From contig MTOH01000011.1 of NCBI GenBank assembly GCA_002011615.1, positions 1 through 64,000 of the forward strand: a stretch of DNA of 64,000 nt, written 5' to 3'. The notes under the pieces were generated by a model. It did not search any database. It worked only from the letters and a program-made list of their open reading frames with translations, and was not told where the DNA came from. Both the position numbers and the translations under genes were made by a program. Positions 51,229 through 58,686 of the stretch are shown here, piece after piece. The stretch is from Candidatus Hydrothermus pacificus. Lineage in GTDB: Bacteria; Hydrothermota; Hydrothermia; Hydrothermales; Hydrothermaceae. Every line of letters starts with the position of its first letter. The stretch's first letter is position 1.

Positions 51229-52751
51229 GAAAAATTTTATTTTTCATCTTAATTCCTTTAACGCTTTTTTCCTTAAATGTAAGTCTTAAATGGTGTGAAG
51301 TTGATGTTTCTCTTTTAAAAAATGGAAAGGCAATTCTTGTTTATAAAGTAAATTTTGAAGTGAAAAGAGGAAGTCTTCACGGGTTCTATTTTCAGGACCC
51401 TGATATAGAATACAGAATTGTTAAGGATAGTTCTTTTGCAATTTACGAAGGGAATAAAATTCCTCTTGATATAAAATATCTGGGAAATGGCAAATTTGAT
51501 GTTGTTCTTGAAAAAGGAAAAGCAATATCAAGGGGTGAAATTATATATGTGCTTTTAATGACAGCAGACTTTTTAAAGGAAGGTTTGCTCGGTATTACAA
51601 AAAGTGAATTCGGAAATTTAATTTACTTTGATTGGGAACCTGTTTTATGGGGATATCCGATGGAACACGAGGCAATTTATATTCATTTTCCAATTGAAAC
51701 GCAAAAGGATACATTGACTTTTGAAGAATTTACTTCATACGGAATAAGAACCGAAAAATTTATGAACCAGAATTACAGGATGTTTTATTATGGTCAGCAA
51801 TACAGGGGTAAAAAATATCTTTCAATGGGGATATACAAAAGGTTTTTAAAAATACAAGAGGGTATGCCTGTAAAGCTTTATATTCCTGAAAAGTATTTTG
51901 TTTTGGGCAAGGCTTTAAAGGAAATTGAAAAGAAGAAAAAAACAGAAAAAGTTTTGAAATTAGCTCCTTATCTTGTAATTTTCCTGATAATAGCAGGAGT
52001 TTTTATCACCTATATTTCAATTAAATCAGAAAATATAAAAAAAGCCAAAAGAGAAATAGAAATCATGGATTTATTTAAAGAGGAATGGGTTCCACCACGA
52101 ATAAATGTAATGACATATAGAAAAACAGGGAAAATTGCTGAACTTGATTTCGTTGAAGCTCTGTATATTACAGAAACTTCTTTAAATGAAATATTATCTT
52201 TTATTGCTAAAAGTCTGGTTCATAAAGGTTTTATTTACATCATATCACTATCACCACCCAGATTTAAACTTATTGAAGGCAAAAATCTTCAGAATCTTAA
52301 ATATTATGAAAGGCTTTTCATATCAGCGATTGAGCCTGACGGTTCTTTAAATCCTGAAAAAGTTAAGAATTTATTTATTAAGATGACTGACGAAATTTAC
52401 AGAAAATCATGGGATTGTGACATTGAGGCAACAAAGAAGTATTATAGTGAAAAAATCAAAAAGGGAGCCAAATCTTTTGAAAAAGAAAGAGCAACTCCAT
52501 ATTACTATTGGTATTTATGGAGACGAGATGAAGAATACATAGCAATGAAAAAGAGTTTTAGTGAATTCAATGAAAGGTTTGAAAACTTCTCCTCTTTTAT
52601 AAAATCCGATGCATGTCATTCTGCATGTTATGTCCATACTGCATGCCATGACGCCTGTCATTCTGCCTGCCATTCTGCGTGCCATTCTGCCTGTCATTCT
52701 GCCTGCCATTCTGCGTGTCATTCTGCATGTGTATCAGGAGGTGCTCATTGA
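51225..52751 (+). CDS. Membrane protein with a Cys/His repeat tail, putative radical SAM substrate
   Basis: The 508-residue protein has a signal peptide (MRKILFFILIPLTLFSL), a beta-rich extracytoplasmic part of about 225 residues, one transmembrane helix at about 247-266 (APYLVIFLIIAGVFITYIS) and a cytoplasmic part of about 240 residues. The last 45 residues hold ten cysteines at 464, 468, 474, 478, 482, 486, 490, 494, 498 and 502, six of them in perfect HSAC units, then VSGGAH. The order resembles DUF2207-type membrane proteins that also end in low-complexity tails. The next gene encodes a radical SAM/SPASM protein whose ribosome site lies in the last codons. The tail is thus likely its substrate or a metal-binding element. 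Confidence 0.72.
   Translation: MRKILFFILIPLTLFSLNVSLKWCEVDVSLLKNGKAILVYKVNFEVKRGSLHGFYFQDPDIEYRIVKDSSFAIYEGNKIPLDIKYLGNGKFDVVLEKGKAISRGEIIYVLLMTADFLKEGLLGITKSEFGNLIYFDWEPVLWGYPMEHEAIYIHFPIETQKDTLTFEEFTSYGIRTEKFMNQNYRMFYYGQQYRGKKYLSMGIYKRFLKIQEGMPVKLYIPEKYFVLGKALKEIEKKKKTEKVLKLAPYLVIFLIIAGVFITYISIKSENIKKAKREIEIMDLFKEEWVPPRINVMTYRKTGKIAELDFVEALYITETSLNEILSFIAKSLVHKGFIYIISLSPPRFKLIEGKNLQNLKYYERLFISAIEPDGSLNPEKVKNLFIKMTDEIYRKSWDCDIEATKKYYSEKIKKGAKSFEKERATPYYYWYLWRRDEEYIAMKKSFSEFNERFENFSSFIKSDACHSACYVHTACHDACHSACHSACHSACHSACHSACHSACVSGGAH
52659..52730 (+). repeat. Six 12-bp tandem repeats coding HSAC
   Basis: The unit CATTCTGCNTGY is repeated six times without gap. The third bases of Ala (C, G or A) and Cys (C or T) vary while CATTCT stays constant, so the amino acid pattern is kept while DNA has diverged slightly. 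Four further cysteines stand upstream at less regular spacing. Confidence 0.9.
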
Positions 52752-54022
52752 GAAATCTTTTATGGATTGATGAATTTATCAGGTCAATTAAAAGATATAT
52801 GTTCTTAAGGGAAGAAGATAATGTTATGATAATTATTCCAAATCAGGTTTACTCTTTGAATAAAACAGGATTTAAGATATTAAAATTTTTGCTTTCAGGT
52901 GGTAAAATAAATGAGATTGAGAAATTTGTTGACGATAAAAAGAAAAAGGAGTTATTTTATTTTTTCTGTGATCTGAGAGCAATTTTAACAGGTTGTTTAA
53001 AAGAAAACGAAAAAAGAGAGACAATAAACTATCTTGAATACAATGAAGATTTTTTCAGATACCCTGTTATATCAGAGTTTGCAGTGAATTATAGATGTAA
53101 TCTAAATTGTAAATTCTGTTATGCAGGTTCTCAAAACAAAGACAAAGAGTTAAATACAAAGGATATAGAAAAGATTCTTGAAAAGATAAGGTATCAGGCA
53201 AAGGTTCCTTTTGTGAGTTTTACAGGGGGAGAACCCCTTTTAAGAAAAGATATATTTGAATTAATTTCTTTTGCACAAAAAATCGATTTGAAGACAAATT
53301 TAATAACAAATGGAACTTTAATAAATGAAAAAATTGCCCGAAAATTAAGGAACTCGGGATTAGAATCAGCCCAGGTAAGTCTTGAAGGTCCTGAGAGCAT
53401 TCACGATACCCTTACAGGAGTAAAAGGCTCTTTTCAGAAAACAATTACGGGAATAAAAAATTTAAAAAGAGAGGGAATAAGGGTTCACACAAATACAACT
53501 CTAAATAAGGTAAATATACCCCATGTCTTTGAACTGATTGATATAATAAAATCAATCGGGCTTGATAAGTTTTCAATGAATCTTGTAATACCCTGTGGAA
53601 GTGCTGATAAAAACAAAGATATATGGGTAAAATACTCTGAAATAGGCAAAGTAATTAAAAAAGTAAAAAATTACTCAAATAATAAAGGACTGAAATTTAT
53701 ATGGTATTCTCCTCTACCCTTCTGTATTTTTAATCCTGTTAAACAAGGTCTTGGAGGTAAAGGATGTGCAGCACTCAAAGGACTCTTAAGCGTGGACCCC
53801 GAAGGCAATATCATTCCCTGTTCAAGTTTTTATGAACCTGTTGGAAATTTGCTCGAACAAGACTTTGAAAGTATCTGGTTCTCAAGTAAAGCTGAGTTTT
53901 ACAGAAAAAGGAAATTTGCAGGCAGTGAATGCAAAAAATGCGAACTTTTTGAAAAATGCACCGGGGCATGCATTTTATATTTCAGAAAAATGGGTTATGA
54001 AGAAATCAAAAAAAGAATTTAA
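52748..54022 (+). CDS. Radical SAM/SPASM protein with N-terminal PqqD-like domain
   Basis: I set the start at TTG (52748), which overlaps the preceding stop as TTGA and stands 6 nt after AGGAGG; the longer frame is only the repeat read in another frame. Residues of about 18-90 (VMIIIPNQVYSLNKTGFKIL) resemble PqqD-type recognition domains that bind leader peptides. The radical SAM motif is Cys117-X3-Cys121-X2-Cys124, with GGEP at 160-163. The SPASM set is Cys340, Cys358, Cys395, Cys398, Cys404 and Cys408. Such enzymes modify ribosomal peptides, often forming thioether or carbon-carbon links. The adjacent Cys-rich tail is the obvious candidate target. Confidence 0.87.
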   Translation: MRNLLWIDEFIRSIKRYMFLREEDNVMIIIPNQVYSLNKTGFKILKFLLSGGKINEIEKFVDDKKKKELFYFFCDLRAILTGCLKENEKRETINYLEYNEDFFRYPVISEFAVNYRCNLNCKFCYAGSQNKDKELNTKDIEKILEKIRYQAKVPFVSFTGGEPLLRKDIFELISFAQKIDLKTNLITNGTLINEKIARKLRNSGLESAQVSLEGPESIHDTLTGVKGSFQKTITGIKNLKREGIRVHTNTTLNKVNIPHVFELIDIIKSIGLDKFSMNLVIPCGSADKNKDIWVKYSEIGKVIKKVKNYSNNKGLKFIWYSPLPFCIFNPVKQGLGGKGCAALKGLLSVDPEGNIIPCSSFYEPVGNLLEQDFESIWFSSKAEFYRKRKFAGSECKKCELFEKCTGACILYFRKMGYEEIKKRI

Positions 54023-54926
54023 AAGTTTCTATATACTCCCTGACTTAAATCTTACTTTAAGAATAATTATAACATTTATTTTAATAATAATTGCGGTTTT
54101 CATGCAATTTTATTTTGACAGAACAATACCCGGATTTATAATTTTCTTTTTAGCCTCAATTTTTAATATTATCAGAAATGTTGGGTATGAGGCAAATCCT
54201 TCCCAAAGGAGAGAATGGAAAGAAGTTACAGCAGAAGAATACAGAAAATTTATAAAAAGAATGGAAAAATTTAAAAAATTACAGGGGGTTGGATTTGCAG
54301 GGAAATTCACGGTTATTTTTATTTCAATTTTCCTTTTCATCTTTTTCGGACCTTTAATAACAAAAATTTTCCTGTTAAATAAAAACTTAACCATCCTCAT
54401 AATTGATTTTCTGGTTCTTTTTCTTCCAATATTTTTGTCAGGTAATAAGTTTTTAAAAATTGAAAGCGAAGATGATGCTTTTATAAAGGTAAAAAATCTT
54501 TCATATCTTATGAACTTTCCTGAATTAAAAACCAGAAAATACGATTTAATGCCCTATTTTGAAATCTCAGAAGTTGAAAATAAGGGTAAAATTCCTGTTG
54601 ACGCAAAGGTCATGGTAAAAGCAAAGGATTCACCGCCAGAACTTCTCGGGATTCAATTTCAGGTGAGTATAAACAGGGTTCAGAGCAGAAAATATCCCTA
54701 TTTTTATGGAGTAATAATAGCAAAAAAGAGTTTTAATCTATTTGAAAAAACAGGAAAATTAAAGAGCAGGGATAATATAAAGTTTGAATTATCAGAACAG
54801 GAAGATGTTGATGTAATAGTTATAAGGCAGAAAACAACAAAAAGGAGTGGTTATTATACAGATAAAAATGTAATAAAAAAAATAACTTTGATATCCCTTG
54901 AAACTTTTGAAAAAATAAGGAGGTGA
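53997..54926 (+). CDS. Unknown polytopic membrane protein of the radical SAM operon
   Basis: The ATG at 53997 lies inside the radical SAM gene (26-nt overlap) and gives a 309-residue protein with hydrophobic helices ITFILIIIAVFMQFYF, GFIIFFLASIFNII, FTVIFISIFLFIFFGPLI and IIDFLVLFLPIFL. About 150 hydrophilic residues follow, rich in Lys and Glu, with beta-type pattern (KIPVDAKVMVKAKDS). No transporter or protease motif is seen. The hydrophilic part probably lies in the cytoplasm. Its genomic coupling suggests a partner in the modification system. Confidence 0.62.
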   Translation: MKKSKKEFKSFYILPDLNLTLRIIITFILIIIAVFMQFYFDRTIPGFIIFFLASIFNIIRNVGYEANPSQRREWKEVTAEEYRKFIKRMEKFKKLQGVGFAGKFTVIFISIFLFIFFGPLITKIFLLNKNLTILIIDFLVLFLPIFLSGNKFLKIESEDDAFIKVKNLSYLMNFPELKTRKYDLMPYFEISEVENKGKIPVDAKVMVKAKDSPPELLGIQFQVSINRVQSRKYPYFYGVIIAKKSFNLFEKTGKLKSRDNIKFELSEQEDVDVIVIRQKTTKRSGYYTDKNVIKKITLISLETFEKIRR

Positions 54927-54930
54927 AATT

Positions 54931-56151
54931 ATAAATATTTTTATATTATTTCTCCTGTTTCAAATAAAAATCGGTCCTTATTTAAACTGGGATGATTCAA
55001 CTTCCACGAGCATAAGAATCAACTGGAGAACAGAAAACACTGATTCAAGTATTCTTTTATATGGTGTAAACTCCTTAACAGATACATTGAAAGATACTAC
55101 TTTAAAACAGATTCACTCATTTAAACTTACAGGACTCGCACCCAATCAAAAATACATCTATAAAATAGAAGGTACAGGATATTCATCTCCTGTTTACAAT
55201 TTTTGCACCTCTCCTCAATCTGCGGACTCCATAACATTCGTAATTTTTGGTGATACAAGGTCAGATTCTATAGCGCACCAAATGGTTGTTGATTCAATAA
55301 CGGGTAGAAATCCGAAATTTGTAATTCACACAGGTGACCTTGTAGCTGACGGGGGAAATATAAGTGAATGGCAAACCTTTTTTAATATAGAGAAAAATCT
55401 ACTGCCAGTAACACCTTTTATGCCCTGTATCGGGAATCACGAATCTCCATTTGACCTTTATTTTGAATTTTTTTATTTACCTGAAAACGAAGAATATTAT
55501 TCCTTTGAGTACGGAAACATGTTTTTTATTGTATTAAACACCGAAGATGTTTTATCCTATTATACACAGAGACTTTATCTTGAACAAAAACTGAATCAGG
55601 CAGCACAGGACAGCACAAAATGGATAATCGTTTATTTTCATCAGCCTCCTTACAGTGCAGGAGGACATGGTTCAAATTTACTGGTCAGAGAAGCATGGTG
55701 TGATATTCTTGAAACTTATCAGGTTCCTGTAGTATTCAACGGGCATAATCATTTTTATCAGAGAACAACTTCTATAAATGGTGTAACCTATATAATAACA
55801 GGTGGAGGAGTCGCCCCTCTTTATGAACCTGACTCCACAGAATGGATAGCATATTCTGAGAAATGCTATCATTTTTGCCTTTTAACTGTGACAGATGTAA
55901 AGTTGTGTGTAAAAGCCATAAGGACAATTGACGGAATGGCAATAGACTCTGTATGTTTTGAAAAACCATGGATTTATGTTAAGGAGAGCAGAATTAAATA
56001 TGCCAAAAAAATAAAATCTCTTAAAACCCCAGGAATATATGATATAAGTGGAAGAGTTATTAGTAAAAACATTTCTTTTCTGCCAAACACAGGGATTTAC
56101 TTTGTATCTGATAAAGATAAAAATATAAGAAAAATATTAATTTTAAAATAG
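54931..56151 (+). CDS. Secreted purple-acid-phosphatase-like metallophosphoesterase, apparent ATA start
   Basis: Calcineurin-type motifs are present: FGDTRSD, HTGDLVADGG, CIGNHES, YFHQPPYS and NGHNHFYQ, so a two-metal phosphoesterase site is intact. A fibronectin-like domain (NWDDSTSTSIRINWRTEN) precedes it and a T9SS sorting domain ends the protein (YDISGRV, GIYFVSD). The signal peptide NIFILFLLFQIK lies upstream of any ATG, GTG or TTG. The codon in Met position is ATA (54931), 7 nt after AAGGAGG at 54917-54923. ATT at 54928 is the alternative. TTG at 55087 would remove the signal peptide and the start of the first domain. Confidence 0.82.
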   Translation: MNIFILFLLFQIKIGPYLNWDDSTSTSIRINWRTENTDSSILLYGVNSLTDTLKDTTLKQIHSFKLTGLAPNQKYIYKIEGTGYSSPVYNFCTSPQSADSITFVIFGDTRSDSIAHQMVVDSITGRNPKFVIHTGDLVADGGNISEWQTFFNIEKNLLPVTPFMPCIGNHESPFDLYFEFFYLPENEEYYSFEYGNMFFIVLNTEDVLSYYTQRLYLEQKLNQAAQDSTKWIIVYFHQPPYSAGGHGSNLLVREAWCDILETYQVPVVFNGHNHFYQRTTSINGVTYIITGGGVAPLYEPDSTEWIAYSEKCYHFCLLTVTDVKLCVKAIRTIDGMAIDSVCFEKPWIYVKESRIKYAKKIKSLKTPGIYDISGRVISKNISFLPNTGIYFVSDKDKNIRKILILK

Positions 56152-56209
56152 CAAATGATTTGCAAGGCAAAGGATTAAAAGTTAGAGGCTGTAAATTAGA
56201 GAGAAAAAT

Positions 56210-56533
56210 TGAATGAAGAAGCGCTTTGGATGGGGCATTAAAAAAAGCCAAAGGAGTGGGACACTTACATCTGATAATACAGGAATAATCTTCTTAATAT
56301 TTTCAGGCAAGAATTGAACAGAAAAGCTATTATTTACATAAGGCAATCAAAATATTTAAAAAACTGGATACTCAACTTGATTTAGAAAAGATATATTTTT
56401 AATTACGGTCAGGTTCGTAAAAAAATGGGTAAAGCAGGAAAATATATGAATAAATCAAAAGAATTTTCAAAAAATTGTGGCAAAACCATGGGTTAAAAGA
56501 GTAGAAAATGAATTTGTAGAAGTTGTCAAATAA
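56210..56533 (+). pseudogene. Decayed TPR-protein gene fragment
   Basis: This 418-bp gap between genes has no intact ORF, but pieces of a TPR-like protein can be read in shifting frames: ALKKAKGVGHLHLIIQ, then YYLHKAIKIFKKLDTQLDLE, YGQVRKKMGKAGKYMNKSKE and PWVKRVENEFVEVVK, with stops and frame changes between them. The pattern is that of the helical C-terminal part of TPR regulators. The parent gene is unknown. Confidence 0.5.
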
Positions 56534-56552
56534 ATTAAGAGTTCTTTATAAT
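56523..56552 (+). promoter_or_regulatory. Promoter of tRNA-Lys
   Basis: TTGTCA (56523-56528), 18 bp and TATAAT (56547-56552) stand 17 nt before the tRNA 5' end. The cutA gene 10 nt after the tRNA probably uses the same transcript. Confidence 0.65.
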
Positions 56553-56569
56553 ATTTAAACTTTAAATGT

Positions 56570-56642
56570 GCGCCGCTAGCTCAACAGGCAGAGCATCGGA
56601 TTCTTAATCCGAGGGTTCCAGGTTCGATTCCTGGGCGGCGCA
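56570..56642 (+). tRNA. tRNA-Lys (anticodon CTT)
   Basis: The acceptor GCGCCGC pairs with GCGGCGC. The anticodon stem TCGGA/TCCGA encloses TTCTTAA (anticodon CTT, reading AAG). The T arm CCAGG/CCTGG holds TTCGATT. The gene is 73 nt with discriminator A and no encoded CCA. Confidence 0.96.
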
Positions 56643-56652
56643 AAATTTTTAT

Positions 56653-56991
56653 ATGGAAGAAAACTTAATTTTGGTAATTTGCACTTTTCCTGACAGAGAG
56701 AGTTCTCTGAAAGTTTCTAAATTTTTAATAGAGAATAAACTTGCTGCTTGCGTCAATATATTTCCTTGTGAGTCGATTTTTTTCTGGGAAAATAAAATAA
56801 ATGAAGAGAAGGAGTATATAGCATTCATAAAGACACGAAAAAAACTGTTTGAGACAGTGAAAAATGAAATTGGGAAAATGCATCCTTATAGCACTCCTGA
56901 GATAATTTCCTTTAAAATTGAAAATATAAATGAAAAATATTTTAAATGGGTTTTAAAAGAAACAAAAAAAACAAAGGAGGGTAATATATGA
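56653..56991 (+). CDS. cutA: CutA divalent-cation tolerance protein
   Basis: The 112-residue protein shows the CutA1 core KLAACVNIFPCESIFFWENKI and the later HPYSTPEIISF. The trimeric family binds copper and other ions, and its role beyond E. coli is unclear. It follows tRNA-Lys by 10 nt and its end overlaps the next gene by 4 nt. The ribosome site is weak. Confidence 0.92.
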   Translation: MEENLILVICTFPDRESSLKVSKFLIENKLAACVNIFPCESIFFWENKINEEKEYIAFIKTRKKLFETVKNEIGKMHPYSTPEIISFKIENINEKYFKWVLKETKKTKEGNI

Positions 56992-58673
56992 ATAAAACAA
57001 TAAAAGGAGGATTATTCCTCCTGATAGTAACAGGTCTGTATGCCCAGTTTCAGACTCCCTATACAGGTGATAGATTCCAGTCCTTCAGATTTCTCTCAAC
57101 CTCAAACATACTGGAAGATGACCTTGACTATATCCTGAATCCCGCAACAATGACATGGGTGAAACAAAGATTGCTTTTTACATCTCTCTCTAATTTCGCA
57201 ACCAATAACGATGCTCTTTTTGGAAATATCTCCTCCGGGTATTTCATGATAGGAACAAAACTGAATTTCCTGGGTAATCTAATGATTGCACCTCTATATG
57301 ACAATTATATGTTGAAATCTCCTGAATTTAATGGAATAGATACTGGCTATACAGAAATAGAAACAATCACTCACATGGATGCTGATAGCAATGGAACATT
57401 TGAAACTCAGATCACAGAAAAGGAATCAAGGGAAGCATACAATGAATGGAACACTTCTGATATCTATATAGGTGCAGGAAAAGACATGGGAACATTCAAG
57501 GCAGGACTTTTCTTCCTCATGACAAGTTCAGGATTCAAAGAGATTGTAGCTGGTTCTCCTCAGGACATATATGGTAATTTTGAATACAGTTACGAAATCT
57601 ATGACAATGAACAGGGACAGAGGCTGCAAACTGAAACATGGGATGGCACTCAGGATGCAAATTACGGAACAACAAAGAATATATTCGCCTTTTCCCTCTT
57701 ATATGAGCCCTATGACTTGATGTTTCTCAATGTAATGGGCGGATTTGGAATTCTCTCTTTTGATAGCACATGGTCTGCAAATACAGATTACCGCCTTGAT
57801 TGGGCACCTGATGACCCTGTAAATAACTATGAATCGTCTAATTACACCGATGAACTTGACCTTTCTAACTCAGGAACACTAATGTTTGCAAGACTCTATG
57901 GTAAGAGAAAATGGGAGTATGGTGGTGAGACCTACTTTTATCTTGACTGGAGAAGAGAAGGACTTTCTCAAAAAGATGGAACAAAGGATTCAAATGTGTA
58001 CTATGAAAGAAGAACAAATCTTGGAGCCTTTGATGAAATCCTCATCTCAAATTCTCAAACTCACCAGGATATTACAAATGACGGCAACAACAATTCATGG
58101 CTCCTCGGTGTCAAACATGTAATTCCTGTATTTGAGAGAACTTTTCTGGGAATAGGATTTGCAATCAGAAATAGAACCGGTGATAGAAGTTTTGAAATAG
58201 ATGAAACCTACACTTTTAATGAAACCTATGATGATGGAGACGGTGTTCCTGATGTGGATGACTATACACTTACTGCAACGAGTTCAAGAACCTATGAAGA
58301 TTTAAATTCTTTTTATCAATGGGATATAATGGTTCCTGTGGGTTGCGAGATAGAACTCAGAAAAAACCTTTTCTTAAGGCTGGGAGCAAATTCCCTCATA
58401 AGAATGAGAGAAGACCAGAACACAATAAATCCCCTCTCATCCACTCCACTTGTTACGACAATTGTAAATGGTCTGGGCGATACAACAACCACCTATGATA
58501 CACTTATTGTTGATGATGGTTCAACCACAATCAAAAAAACAAAAGAAACAATCACAAACTACTCTTTTGGTCTGGGCTGGAATGTGAACAAGAATATAAC
58601 CCTTGATTTTATGGGATTTACAAATCTCGTAAATCTGACAAACTGGAGATTATCTCTTAAAATTAAATTTTAA
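56988..58673 (+). CDS. Unknown exported protein, probable outer-membrane barrel
   Basis: A signal peptide (TIKGGLFLLIVTGLYAQF) opens a 561-residue protein with long amphipathic beta-strands and repeated Asp/Asn turn regions (DDGDGVPDVDDY), ending in LSLKIKF with an aromatic last residue, as in outer-membrane barrels. The strand motifs FLGIGFAIRNRTGDR and YSFGLGWNVNKNITLDFMGF support this. I recognise no family. AAAGGAGGG lies 8 nt before the ATG. It is followed 13 bp later by a lipoprotein gene, so the two may act together in the envelope. Confidence 0.6.
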   Translation: MNKTIKGGLFLLIVTGLYAQFQTPYTGDRFQSFRFLSTSNILEDDLDYILNPATMTWVKQRLLFTSLSNFATNNDALFGNISSGYFMIGTKLNFLGNLMIAPLYDNYMLKSPEFNGIDTGYTEIETITHMDADSNGTFETQITEKESREAYNEWNTSDIYIGAGKDMGTFKAGLFFLMTSSGFKEIVAGSPQDIYGNFEYSYEIYDNEQGQRLQTETWDGTQDANYGTTKNIFAFSLLYEPYDLMFLNVMGGFGILSFDSTWSANTDYRLDWAPDDPVNNYESSNYTDELDLSNSGTLMFARLYGKRKWEYGGETYFYLDWRREGLSQKDGTKDSNVYYERRTNLGAFDEILISNSQTHQDITNDGNNNSWLLGVKHVIPVFERTFLGIGFAIRNRTGDRSFEIDETYTFNETYDDGDGVPDVDDYTLTATSSRTYEDLNSFYQWDIMVPVGCEIELRKNLFLRLGANSLIRMREDQNTINPLSSTPLVTTIVNGLGDTTTTYDTLIVDDGSTTIKKTKETITNYSFGLGWNVNKNITLDFMGFTNLVNLTNWRLSLKIKF

Positions 58674-58686
58674 AAGGGGGTGAAAG

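Noticed and set aside
52515-52721. Antisense ORF with Met/Arg-rich repeats over the HSAC region
   Set aside because: It is the reverse-strand reading of the 12-bp repeat, with no ribosome site, and is explained by the Cys/His tail on the plus strand.
52614-52730. The repeat region as a CRISPR array or DNA minisatellite only
   Set aside because: There are no spacers, the unit is 12 bp and in frame, and synonymous third-base changes keep the protein pattern.
52679-52747. Cys/Phe-rich N-terminal extension of the radical SAM frame
   Set aside because: It is the HSAC repeat read in another frame. The SD and TTGA overlap place the true start at 52748.
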